Below, piece by piece: positions 21,260 to 28,908 of a stretch of 64,000 nt of DNA (position 1 is the stretch's first letter; every line of letters starts with the position of its first letter). The stretch covers positions 1-64,000 of the forward strand of contig NZ_JAHYSG010000003.1 of NCBI RefSeq assembly GCF_022095675.1, in the 5' to 3' direction. A program made the translations under genes and the position numbers. The notes beneath the pieces are model-generated. The model saw only the letters and a list, made by a program, of their open reading frames with translations. It was not told where the DNA came from and made no database searches. The stretch is from Dactylosporangium sp. AC04546. GTDB taxonomy: Bacteria > Actinomycetota > Actinomycetes > Mycobacteriales > Micromonosporaceae.

Positions 21260-22303
21260 CTACAGGCCCGCCTTCTCCCACGCGGTGGCGAGCTGGCGCA
21301 GCGTCTGCGTGCCGTAGTCGGCGTCACCGAAGATGATCGTGGAGATCTCGGTCACGCCGGCCTCCTTGTAGGCGTGCAGGCGCTCCGCGACCCGCTCGAC
21401 CGGACCGAGCAGCGAGGTGCGGTCGATGAACTCGAACGGCACGGCCGCGGCCGCGTCCCGGTGCCGCTTGGCCAGATACAGATCCTGTACCTCACGGGCC
21501 GCGTCGCCGTAGCCCATGCGCGTGGCGAGGGCGTTGTAGAAGTTCTGCTCGCGGCTGCCCATGCCGCCGACGTACAGCGCGGCGTACTGACGGACCAGCT
21601 CGGCGCACATCTGCGGGTCGTCGCCGAACACCACCGGTACACCTGCGGCGATCTCGAAACCGTCGAGCGTCTTGCCGGCCTTGGCCCGGCCGGCCGCGAT
21701 CGACGCGGTGGGCTCGTGCGCGAACTCCGGGGCGAAGAAGATCGCCAGCCAGCCGTCGGCCACCTCGCCCGCGAGCTCGAGGTTCTTGGGGCCGACCGCG
21801 GCGAGGTACACCGGCACGTGGTCGCGGACCGGGTGCAGGGTCAGCTTGAGCGGCTTGCCCGGGCCGTCGGGCAGCGGCAGCCGGTAGTGCTCGCCGTCGT
21901 ACTGCACGACCTTGCGGGTGAGCGCGAGGTTGATGATGTCGATGTACTCCCGGGTCCGCGCGAGCGGCTTGCCGAAGCGCACGCCGTGCCAGCCCTCGGA
22001 CACCTGGGGTCCCGACACGCCGAGGCCGAGGCGGAAGCGGCCGCCCGACAGCTTGTCGATCGTCGCCGCGGTCATCGCCGCCATGGCGGGGGTGCGGGCC
22101 GGGATCTGGAAGACGGCGGAGCCCAGCTCGATGCGCTCGGTCTGCCCGGCGATCCACGCGAGCATCGACGGCGCGTCCGACCCGTACGCCTCGGCGACCC
22201 ACACGCAGGAGAAACCGAGCCGCTCGGCCTCCTGGGCGATGGCCAGATGGCCCTGTGGGTCGTTCCACGACGACAGGTAGCCGAGGTTCAATCCGAGTCG
22301 CAC
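21260..22303 (-). CDS. LLM-class F420-dependent oxidoreductase
   Basis: A 347-residue luciferase-like monooxygenase-fold protein. RLGLNLGYLSSWNDPQGHLAIAQEAERLGFSCVWVAEAYGSDAPSM is the F420-binding N-terminal region. It continues with IELGSAVFQIPARTPAMAAMTAATID and RFRLGLGVSGPQVSEGWHG. The pattern is that of the F420-dependent glucose-6-phosphate dehydrogenase/MSMEG-type reductases. The GTG start at 22303 has GGGAGG 6 bases upstream. It is the first gene of the operon running to mshC. Substrate unknown. Confidence 0.88.
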   Translation of the reverse strand: MRLGLNLGYLSSWNDPQGHLAIAQEAERLGFSCVWVAEAYGSDAPSMLAWIAGQTERIELGSAVFQIPARTPAMAAMTAATIDKLSGGRFRLGLGVSGPQVSEGWHGVRFGKPLARTREYIDIINLALTRKVVQYDGEHYRLPLPDGPGKPLKLTLHPVRDHVPVYLAAVGPKNLELAGEVADGWLAIFFAPEFAHEPTASIAAGRAKAGKTLDGFEIAAGVPVVFGDDPQMCAELVRQYAALYVGGMGSREQNFYNALATRMGYGDAAREVQDLYLAKRHRDAAAAVPFEFIDRTSLLGPVERVAERLHAYKEAGVTEISTIIFGDADYGTQTLRQLATAWEKAGL

Positions 22304-22408
22304 TGGTGCCTCCCAGGGGTTCGTCGTGCCGCCCTGCACGAGCGGCACCAGGGTAGCCCGGGGCCCGCCTACCCGCCTTCGCCGGGATCCGGCCGTATCG
22401 TTCCTTGC

Positions 22409-23380
22409 ATGCAACAACGACCGCTCGGCCGTAGCGGGCTGGCGGTATCCCGGCTGGCCCTCGGCACCATGACGTGGGGGCGCGACACCGACGCCGACGA
22501 TGCGGCCGCCCAGCTCAAGACGTTCCGCGACGCGGGCGGCACGCTGCTGGACACGGCCGACGTGTACGCCGACGGCGAGGCGGAGTCGGTGATCGGCGCC
22601 CTGGTGGGCCGGCTGGTGCCCCGCGACGAGCTGGTCATCGCCACGAAGGCCGGCCTGCGCCCGGGCATGACCCGCCGCCGCGACGGCTCCCGCGGGCACC
22701 TGCTGCGCGCGCTCGACACCTCCCTGCAGCGGCTCGACACCGACTACGTGGACCTGTGGCAGGTCCACGGCTACGACCCCGACACGCCCCTGGAGGAGAC
22801 GCTCTCGGCCATCGACACGGCCGTGAGCAGCGGCAAGGCCCGCTACGCGGGGGTGTCGAACTACTCCGGCTGGCAGACCGCCCGCGCCGCCACCTGGCAG
22901 GCGGCCTGGCCCGGCCGCGCGCCGCTCGTCTCGACGCAGGTGGAGTACTCGCTGCTGGAGCGCGGGATCGAGCGTGAGGTCGTGCCCGCGTGCGTGGCCC
23001 TGGGCGTCGGCCTGCTGCCGTGGTCGCCGCTCGGCCGGGGCGTGCTCACCGGGAAGTACCGCGGCGGCGTGCCCGCCGACTCGCGGGCCGCGTCGCCGCA
23101 CTTCGAGCGGTTCGTCGCGCCGTACCTGGACGACCGCTGCGCCGGCATCGTCGAGGCCGTGGCGACCGCCGCCGGCGGGCTCGGGGTGTCGCCCCTGGAG
23201 GTCGCCCTGGCCTGGGTCCGGGACCGGCCGGGTGTCGTGGCGCCCATCCTCGGCGCGCGGACCGTCGGGCAGCTGCTCGGCGCGCTGCAGACGGAGGACA
23301 TCGCGCTGCCGCGGGAGATCCGGGCCGCGCTCGACGACGTGTCGGCGCCGCCGTCGGGGTATCCGGAGCGCCAGACATAA
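22409..23380 (+). CDS. Aldo/keto reductase
   Basis: A 323-residue TIM-barrel NADPH-dependent oxidoreductase. It has the catalytic Asp/Tyr in LLDTADVYADGEAE, Lys in VIATKAGLRPG and His in LWQVHGYDPDTPLEE. VAPILGARTVGQL near the end is the NADPH phosphate-binding segment. It resembles the YajO/KAB-type AKR12-13 group. Divergent from the LLM gene; start ATG at 22409. The lipoprotein gene follows 10 bases after its stop and may share the transcript. Confidence 0.92.
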   Translation: MQQRPLGRSGLAVSRLALGTMTWGRDTDADDAAAQLKTFRDAGGTLLDTADVYADGEAESVIGALVGRLVPRDELVIATKAGLRPGMTRRRDGSRGHLLRALDTSLQRLDTDYVDLWQVHGYDPDTPLEETLSAIDTAVSSGKARYAGVSNYSGWQTARAATWQAAWPGRAPLVSTQVEYSLLERGIEREVVPACVALGVGLLPWSPLGRGVLTGKYRGGVPADSRAASPHFERFVAPYLDDRCAGIVEAVATAAGGLGVSPLEVALAWVRDRPGVVAPILGARTVGQLLGALQTEDIALPREIRAALDDVSAPPSGYPERQT

Positions 23381-23390
23381 TTGGCGGATC

Positions 23391-24365
23391 ATGATCCGGC
23401 TTCGTATAGGTCTGTTGCTTGCTGCTGTGGCGTGCCTCACTGCGTGTGATGCGCCCGCTCCTACCGGTCATCAGGACGTGACGGTCCCCACGCCGACCTG
23501 GGCTCCCGCGCCGTCGGTGTCCCCCGCCGGGACGACGGCCTCGGCGGGCGCCGCGCCGGCCGCGGTGGCGGTCGAGGCCGGCGGCGCCCGGACCGCGGTC
23601 GCGTCGCCGTCGACCGTGACCGTGCTGTCGGCCTCCGGGAACCTGGTCGAGAAGGTGCCGGTCGACGAGCCGGCGACCGCGGTCGTGGCGTTGCCGCGCG
23701 GCGGGTTCCGGGCGCTGGCCGGGCGGACGGTGCTGCAGCTCACCGAGTCCGGGGTGCAGCGCTGGTCACTGCCGGGCACGGGCTCCGCCATCGCCGTGCC
23801 TCCCACGGGTGACTGGACGGCGGTCGCGCTGCCGGCGACCGGCGAAGTGATCATCCTCTCCCCCACCGGCACCGTCTCGCGCACCATCGCCACCGGCGTC
23901 CGCCCCACCGCCCTCGCCGCCGACGACTCCCGCATCGCCGTGGTCGACGCCTCCGAGTCGTCACTGACGGTGTTCGACGCGGCGACCGGCGCACGGCAGG
24001 AGGGCCTCCGCGCCGGCGACGGCGCCGTGACGGTCACCTCCGGCGGCGGTGGCCGGTTCGTCGTCGTGGACGCCCGCGACGGCGAGCTGCTGGTGTTCGA
24101 CTCGGGCCCGCTGATCCTGCGCCAGCGCCACCCGGTGGCCGGCACCCCGTACGGCGTCTCGTACGACGCCCAGCGCCGCACCCTGTGGGTCACCGTCACG
24201 CAGCGCAACGAGGTGGCCGGCTTCGACATCTCGGGCGGCACGCCGCGCGAGGTCGCCCGCCACCCCGCCGTGCAGCTCCCGGTCGCCGTGAGTGTCGACC
24301 CGTCCTCCGGCGCGCTGGCGGTGGCGGGCTTCGCGGAGGGGCTGGTGCAGCGGATAGTGCCGTAG
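23391..24365 (+). CDS. Secreted lipoprotein, YncE-like beta-propeller
   Basis: A 324-residue lipoprotein. The signal peptide RLRIGLLLAAVACLTAC ends in the lipobox LTAC with the acylated Cys at about residue 19. A Pro/Ala/Ser-rich linker follows. The remainder consists of repeated ~45-residue strands such as GTVSRTIATGVRPTALAADDSRIAVVDASESSLTVFDAATG, the pattern of a seven-bladed WD/YncE-type propeller. Extracellular membrane-anchored protein; ligand unknown. The DUF5703 gene follows. Confidence 0.85.
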   Translation: MIRLRIGLLLAAVACLTACDAPAPTGHQDVTVPTPTWAPAPSVSPAGTTASAGAAPAAVAVEAGGARTAVASPSTVTVLSASGNLVEKVPVDEPATAVVALPRGGFRALAGRTVLQLTESGVQRWSLPGTGSAIAVPPTGDWTAVALPATGEVIILSPTGTVSRTIATGVRPTALAADDSRIAVVDASESSLTVFDAATGARQEGLRAGDGAVTVTSGGGGRFVVVDARDGELLVFDSGPLILRQRHPVAGTPYGVSYDAQRRTLWVTVTQRNEVAGFDISGGTPREVARHPAVQLPVAVSVDPSSGALAVAGFAEGLVQRIVP

Positions 24366-24377
24366 CAGTATCGGGAC

Positions 24378-24569
24378 ATGGACTACGAGTACGTGCCGTT
24401 GCGGTTACCGTCGAATGTCGACCGGATGACCGCTAACGCACAGCTGACGATCCAGGCCGAGTACGGCGGCTGGGAGCTCGCCCGCGTCCGCCTGTACCCC
24501 GACGGCAGCCGCCAGGTGATGCTGCGCCGCCGGGTGACCAACGAGTCCCTGCCGGGCCTGAGCACGTAG
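24378..24569 (+). CDS. DUF5703 small protein
   Basis: A 63-residue basic protein, MDYEYVPLRLPSNVDRMTAN then GWELARVRLYPDGSRQVMLRRR, matching the actinobacterial DUF5703 pattern. Cytoplasmic, function unknown. It lies 12 bases after the propeller lipoprotein stop, so it is probably co-transcribed. Confidence 0.85.
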   Translation: MDYEYVPLRLPSNVDRMTANAQLTIQAEYGGWELARVRLYPDGSRQVMLRRRVTNESLPGLST

Positions 24570-24646
24570 CCCAGCCCCCTGATCCACCTCTGGTCCGGCG
24601 CACTGTCTCGACGCCGGATAGACCTCTGACGCGTTCTTGATCAAGA

Positions 24647-24706
24647 TTCATGATCAAGGGAAGGTTCTGGCTGTCCTGACAACCAGATGTTTCCCTCGAT
24701 CATGAA
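24647..24706. repeat. Imperfect 60-base palindrome
   Basis: Outer arms 24647-24662 and 24691-24706 pair over 16 bases with one mismatch, and inner arms CTGGCTGTC / GACAACCAG pair with one mismatch around a 2-base loop. It follows the DUF5703 gene and can fold into a long hairpin. It could be that gene's terminator or a dispersed palindromic element. Confidence 0.7.
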
Positions 24707-24711
24707 GCCGA

Positions 24712-24985
24712 TCTACGCGCTGCCTCGGCCGGCTCCGGCCCCTCTCGTGGCCCGCTCAGAACACTCGCCCGGCCCACTCGGGACACCTCCTGCGGCCCGC
24801 TCGCGACACCCCCGCAACCCGGCTCCGGACCCTCCCGCGGCGCGCTCCGGACCCTCCCCGGCCCGCTCGGACGCCCCCACACAGCCCGGCTCCGGACCCC
24901 CGCAGCGCGCTCCGGACGCTCCCACAGCCCGTTCGGACACTCCCGGAGCCCGGCTCCGGGCCACTCCCGCGGCCCACTCCGGACA
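24712..24985. repeat. Degenerate GC-rich minisatellite, about 11 units of 21-24 bases
   Basis: A stretch of diverged copies of a unit like GCCCGCTCCGGACACTCCCGCG, unit length 20-24 bases. Open frames across it (both strands) encode only low-complexity Pro/Ala/Arg/Ser sequence and have no usual codon structure, so no gene is called. It lies in a 529-base intergenic gap between convergent genes. Confidence 0.75.
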
Positions 24986-24991
24986 CGGCGA

Positions 24992-25025
24992 CGGCCCGCT
25001 CCCCAGTGCGGTGGGAAGCGGGCCG
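24992..25025. terminator. Hairpin terminator at the end of the acidic-protein gene
   Basis: CGGCCCGCTCCCCA pairs with TGGGAAGCGGGCCG (one G-T wobble) around a 6-base loop, 74 bases past the minus-strand stop at 25099. It could also stop plus-strand transcripts. Confidence 0.7.
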
Positions 25026-25098
25026 TTCAGTGCAGCCGCCACTGCTCGGCGCGCCCCGCGGGACGGCGGCCTCCAGGGCGGCGCGGCGGCGGGTCAGG

Positions 25099-25827
25099 TC
25101 AGCGGCGGTCGGCGGACTCGCTGTCGTCGCGGGCCTCGGACAGGCCGGCCGAGATGCCCTCGCCCTCCTCGTCCTCGTCCAGCTCCTCGTCGAGGTCGAC
25201 GAACGCGTGCTCGTCGAGCCGGTCGACGACCCGCTCGCCCTCGTTGAGGGAGAAGGGGCCGGCGCCGTCGCTGTCCTCGTACGACTCCGGGTCGAGCGGC
25301 GAGTCGACCTCCGCCACGACGACCACTCCGTCGAGCGACTCCAGCTCCGGGATGTCCAGCGCGCCGAGCGAGCCGTCGCCGGCCTGCATCAGCTCCAGGA
25401 CCGCCTCGCCGACCGTCTCGACCGGCGCCGAGTCGCCGTCGCCCGGGTTGGCCCGGCGGGCCGCCTCGGCCAGGCGCAGCAGCGCGGCGACGCTCGGCAC
25501 CCGGTAGTCGCGGCGCTGGCGGACCGAGACGATCCGCGGGTGGGGGTCCTCGGTCTCGGTGCCGTCGACCCCGCCGATCCCGACGCCGAACTGCCGGTCG
25601 GCCTCGTCCGGGTCGATCGCCTCGACGTCCCACGGGGTGACCTCGCCGTAGGCGTCGAGGAGCAGCTCGTCGTAGCTGTTGGAGGCGTTGTTGAGCTCCA
25701 CGTAGGCGCGCCACACCTCGTCGTCGTCGGCTCGCCCGTCGGCGGCCTTGACCGCGGCAAGATGGTCGCGGGCCGCTGCGATCACGCGCTCGAGCGCGGT
25801 GTCGAGCTCCGCGTGCCGGTCGGTCAT
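25099..25827 (-). CDS. Conserved acidic protein of unknown function
   Basis: A 242-residue acidic cytoplasmic protein. The N-terminal half is helical (LDTALERVIAAARDHLAAVKAADG, then VWRAYVELNNASNSYDELLLDAYGEVTPWDVEAI). A middle section RIVSVRQRRDYRVPSVAALLRLA follows. The C-terminal third is dominated by Asp/Glu (DLDEELDEDEEGEG). Start ATG with AGGGGGAG 8 bases upstream. It looks like an actinobacterial hypothetical of the primosome-type annotation, but no reliable domain is visible. It sits 60 bases downstream of the M20 peptidase gene on the same strand. Confidence 0.75.
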   Translation of the reverse strand: MTDRHAELDTALERVIAAARDHLAAVKAADGRADDDEVWRAYVELNNASNSYDELLLDAYGEVTPWDVEAIDPDEADRQFGVGIGGVDGTETEDPHPRIVSVRQRRDYRVPSVAALLRLAEAARRANPGDGDSAPVETVGEAVLELMQAGDGSLGALDIPELESLDGVVVVAEVDSPLDPESYEDSDGAGPFSLNEGERVVDRLDEHAFVDLDEELDEDEEGEGISAGLSEARDDSESADRR

Positions 25828-25889
25828 GATGGGACTCCCCCTGGAATCGTCTGTGCTGCGGCTGATGGACGGAATTGATCAGGAATCGA

Positions 25890-27191
25890 TCAGGACTGCT
25901 GTAGGAACCGGTCGAGCACTCGCACGCCGAACTGTAGTCCCTCGACGGGAACGCGCTCGTCAATGCCGTGGAACAACGCGCCGAAGTTCAGGTCGTCGGG
26001 CAGCCGCAGCGGCGAGAACCCGAAGCAGCGGATGCCCAGCTTGTCGAACTGCTTGGCGTCGGTGCCGCCGCTGAGCATGTACGGCACCGGGAGGGCGCCC
26101 GGGTCCTCGGCCCGCAGCGCCGCCGACATGGCCTCGACCAGCGCGCCGTCGAAGGTGGTCTCCAGGCCGGGCTGGCGGTGGATGTACTCCAGGTCGATGT
26201 CCGGCCCGACCAGGTCCCGCAGCTGCTGCTCGAAGAGCTCGCTCTGGCCCGGCAGCGTGCGGCAGTCGATCGTCGCGGAGGCGCGCCCCGGGATGACGTT
26301 GTCCTTGTATCCCGCCGCGAGCCGGGTCGGGTTGGCCGTGTTGCGCAGCGTCGCGCCGATGATCATCGCGATCGGCCCGATCTTGCCGACGGCCGCCTCG
26401 GGGTCGTCGAGGTCGAGCTCGATGTCGAGGATCTGCGACACCTGCTCCAGGAACGCCCGCACGGTCGGCGTCATCACGATCGGGAACCGGTGCCGCCCGA
26501 TCCGCGCGACGGCCTCGGCGAGGGCGGTCACCGCGTTGTCGTCGTTGATCATCGAGCCGTGGCCGGGCCGCCCCTTGGCGTGGATGCGCAGCCAGTCGAT
26601 GCCCTTCTGCGCCGTCTCGATCAGGTAGAGCCGCTGCTGGCTGCTCACACTCACCGAGAACCCGCCGACCTCGCCGACCGCCTCGGTCACGCCCTCGAAG
26701 TACTGCGGGAACCGGTCGACCAGGAACTGCGCGCCGTAGGTGCTGCCGGCCTCCTCGTCGGCGACGAACGCGAGCACGACGTCGCGCGGGGGCTTGCGGC
26801 CCTCGCGCCGCATCTGCCTGACCAGCGCCAGGACCATCGCGTCGAAGTCCTTCATGTCGACGGCACCGCGGCCCCAGAGGTAGCCGTCCTTGACCTCGCC
26901 GCTGAACGGGTGGACCGACCACTCCGACGCGTCGGCGGGCACCACGTCGAGGTGCCCGTGGATCAGCAGCGCGTCCCGCGACGGGTCCTCCCCCTCGAAC
27001 CGCGCCACCACGCTGGCCCGCCCCGGCGCGCTCTCCTGGATCTCCGGCTGCAGTCCCACCTCGGCCAGCTTCTCCGCCACATACTCCGCGGCCGCCCGCT
27101 CGCCCGCGCTGGTGTCCAGATCGCCGGTATTGGTGGTGTCGATGCGCAGCAGGTCGCGGCAGAGCTCGATGACCTCGTCGGTGGCGTTCAT
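25890..27191 (-). CDS. M20-family metallopeptidase (dipeptidase/deacylase)
   Basis: A 433-residue zinc hydrolase of the ArgE/DapE/CPG2 group. Zinc ligands and catalytic residues are seen as LIHGHLDVVPAD (His, Asp), GRGAVDMKDFDAM (bridging Asp), VADEEAGSTYGA (catalytic Glu, ligand Glu) and a C-terminal His region in MLSGGTDAKQF...LFHGIDERVP. The lid domain lies between about residues 190 and 310. Cytoplasmic. It probably cleaves an N-acyl amino acid or dipeptide; the exact substrate is unclear. Confidence 0.92.
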   Translation of the reverse strand: MNATDEVIELCRDLLRIDTTNTGDLDTSAGERAAAEYVAEKLAEVGLQPEIQESAPGRASVVARFEGEDPSRDALLIHGHLDVVPADASEWSVHPFSGEVKDGYLWGRGAVDMKDFDAMVLALVRQMRREGRKPPRDVVLAFVADEEAGSTYGAQFLVDRFPQYFEGVTEAVGEVGGFSVSVSSQQRLYLIETAQKGIDWLRIHAKGRPGHGSMINDDNAVTALAEAVARIGRHRFPIVMTPTVRAFLEQVSQILDIELDLDDPEAAVGKIGPIAMIIGATLRNTANPTRLAAGYKDNVIPGRASATIDCRTLPGQSELFEQQLRDLVGPDIDLEYIHRQPGLETTFDGALVEAMSAALRAEDPGALPVPYMLSGGTDAKQFDKLGIRCFGFSPLRLPDDLNFGALFHGIDERVPVEGLQFGVRVLDRFLQQS

Positions 27192-27303
27192 GGTGAAGTC
27201 ATATCAGGCGGCTGTGACAAAAACCTGGCCCGGTCGGCTGCGGTTTCGAGAAACTCCCGCCCGGGTACCCCGCGGTCACCACACGTGATCGAGGAGGGTC
27301 GAC

Positions 27304-27900
27304 GTGCTCCCCCCACTGCCCCCCGTCGCCGACGAGCTCGAGTTCGCCGGCCGCAGCATGCTCGAGCTGCTCGACGAGGACCACCACCTCATCGGCCAGC
27401 TGTGCACCCGGCTCGAAGCCGACCCGGCCTCCCGCGACCTGGAGGACGTCCTGGTGGCCACCGTCTCCAGGCACATCTCCGCCGAGGAACAGTATCTCTA
27501 TCCGGCGGTACGCCAGGTGCTGCCCGACGGCGCCCCGATCGTCACGGACGAGGTGGCCGCCGACGAGGCCCTCCTGGTGGCGCTGCGCCGCCTGCACACC
27601 ACGCCCGCCGGTGACGCCGCGCACGAAGAGGCGCTGCGCACGGTGACCGAGCAGGCCCGCGAGCACGCCCGCCGTACCGCCTCGGTGTTCCCCCGCCTGC
27701 GCTCGGGCTGCAGCGGCAACGACCTGGTCCGCCTCGGCAACCGCGTCGAGATCGCGCGGAGCGCCGCACCGACCCGCCCCCACCCCGGCACGCCGGCCAC
27801 GCCACCGCTGAACAAGATCGTCGACCCCGCGGTGGCGGTCGTCGACAAGCTCCGCGACGCCCTGACCGGCCGCACCACCTGGGCCGAAGACCTGTACTAG
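27304..27900 (+). CDS. Hemerythrin-like (HHE) protein with incomplete iron ligands
   Basis: A 198-residue helical protein of the HHE cation-binding family. The first half keeps ligands LDEDHHLIGQL and HISAEEQYLYPAV (H-x3-E). In the second half the usual EH pair is ADEALL and the H-x3-E motif is HARRTASVFPRL, so two expected ligands are replaced by Asp and Thr. Diiron binding would be impaired or different. A Pro/Thr-rich linker and a C-terminal helix follow. Start GTG with GGAGGG upstream. Divergent from the M20 gene. Confidence 0.85.
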   Translation: MLPPLPPVADELEFAGRSMLELLDEDHHLIGQLCTRLEADPASRDLEDVLVATVSRHISAEEQYLYPAVRQVLPDGAPIVTDEVAADEALLVALRRLHTTPAGDAAHEEALRTVTEQAREHARRTASVFPRLRSGCSGNDLVRLGNRVEIARSAAPTRPHPGTPATPPLNKIVDPAVAVVDKLRDALTGRTTWAEDLY

Positions 27901-27942
27901 CAAGAACGTTTATCGATCTCGCACGGGAGGTACCACAACCCC

Positions 27943-28089
27943 ATGACACTGATTCTGACGATCATCGCGATCCTTATCGGCATCGCCGGCGTGGTGGCCC
28001 TCCTGCGCCGCCAGATCCTGTGGGGAATCATCCTCATCATCGTCGCGCTGCTCGTCGGCCCGGGTGGCGTCAGCATCTTCAACGCTTAG
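27943..28089 (+). CDS. GPGG-motif small membrane protein
   Basis: A 48-residue protein not long enough for usual gene cut-offs. Two transmembrane helices (LILTIIAILIGIAGVVALL and ILWGIILIIVALLV) are separated by an LRRQ turn and followed by the motif GPGGVSIFNA. This is the GPGG-motif small membrane protein family of actinobacteria, function unknown. GGGAGG lies 12 bases upstream of the ATG. The gene is 42 bases after the hemerythrin-like gene and ends shortly before a strong terminator. Confidence 0.85.
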   Translation: MTLILTIIAILIGIAGVVALLRRQILWGIILIIVALLVGPGGVSIFNA

Positions 28090-28134
28090 GCGAGGGCGGC
28101 CGGCACCCCCTCCGGCCACCCGCCCGAGGAAGAC

Positions 28135-28164
28135 GGGCCCCGGCGCACCTTTGCGCCGGGGCCC
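28135..28164 (+). terminator. Strong hairpin terminator
   Basis: Perfect 12-bp stem GGGCCCCGGCGC / GCGCCGGGGCCC with loop ACCTTT, 45 bases after the GPGG gene. Confidence 0.9.
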
Positions 28165-28234
28165 GCTCCGCACCACCGACCCCCCGATTTCTCAAGATCG
28201 GAGGGGGACGTGTACTGTGTTGGAACGCAAGCAG

Positions 28235-28320
28235 GTCGAAGTGGCGGAATGGCAGACGCGCTAGCTTGAGGTGCTAGTGCCCGCAAGGGCGTGGGGGTTC
28301 AAGTCCCCCCTTCGACACCA
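28235..28320 (+). tRNA. tRNA-Leu (anticodon GAG)
   Basis: Acceptor stem GTCGAAG pairs with CTTCGAC, and CCA is encoded. The anticodon stem CTAGC/GCTAG encloses loop TTGAGGT, giving anticodon GAG (28268-28270), which reads CUC and CUU. A long variable arm (TGCCCGCAAGGGCGT) marks it as a class II leucine tRNA. The T loop is GTTCAAGTC. It is the likely attachment target of the downstream recombinase. Confidence 0.97.
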
Positions 28321-28350
28321 ATTTGTGGTATACGTGCGCCATTCAGGTGT

Positions 28351-28378
28351 CCCGTGTTCAAGTGCCTTTGAACACGGG
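28351..28378 (+). terminator. Terminator of the tRNA gene
   Basis: Perfect 11-bp stem CCCGTGTTCAA / TTGAACACGGG with a 6-base loop, followed by ATTGTTG, 30 bases past the tRNA. Confidence 0.85.
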
Positions 28379-28425
28379 ATTGTTGCATCTGGCCCCTGTC
28401 ACACACGACACCCTCGAGGCTGCGG

Positions 28426-28908
28426 GTGGTCGCGGTGACGCATCAGGTCATTCCCGCCGTGATTCCGTCCCTCGGCGACGCCAGACGGGCGCCGATGGAA
28501 GGCCCTGTCACCGGACTTCGCCGACCTCCCCCGCCGCTGGCCGATCTGCGGGATGTTGGCTCGCGCAGGTTCGGTTACGGCTTCGCGACCATCGACAGCC
28601 ACGGCCGGGTTGCCGATCGGGCGCTGATGCGGCAGCTCGGCTGGGCGGCCGGCACCCGGCTGCATATCCGCGAGCAATCCGGACTCCTGCTCATCGCCGC
28701 CGACGCTAACGGCATCTTCGAGACCAGCAGCCAGGGGCACCTTGTGCTTCCGGCCACGGCACGCCATTCATGCCGGCTCCTCATCGGTGATCGGGTCCTC
28801 TTGGTCGCCGATCTTCACACCAGCATGGTGGCAGTGCATCCACCGGCATTCATCGAGTCAATGATCGCCGGTATCCACGACGGCGGTATTGGGAGGGATG
28901 ACCGGTGA
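28426..28908 (+). CDS. AbrB/MazE-like DNA-binding protein next to integrase
   Basis: Up to 160 residues. Two short beta-hairpin modules are visible: YGFATIDSHGRVADRALMRQLGW...LHIREQSGLLLIAAD and GHLVLPATARHSCRLLIGDRVLLVAD, each like the swapped-hairpin AbrB/SpoVT half. The start is uncertain: GTG at 28426 or ATG at 28495, neither with a good ribosome site. Its TGA overlaps the GTG of the recombinase gene by 4 bases, so the two are co-translated. Likely a regulator of the recombinase or island (inference). Confidence 0.7.
   Translation: MVAVTHQVIPAVIPSLGDARRAPMEGPVTGLRRPPPPLADLRDVGSRRFGYGFATIDSHGRVADRALMRQLGWAAGTRLHIREQSGLLLIAADANGIFETSSQGHLVLPATARHSCRLLIGDRVLLVADLHTSMVAVHPPAFIESMIAGIHDGGIGRDDR

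Noticed and set aside
24687..25247. A 186-codon frame through the minisatellite
   Set aside because: It encodes only repeat-derived Pro/Ala/Arg/Ser sequence, lacks a ribosome site and overlaps a well-supported minus-strand gene.
28351..28378. GTTCAAGT near the tRNA as a second att core
   Set aside because: It is 8 bases within a perfect terminator hairpin and does not continue the tRNA sequence.
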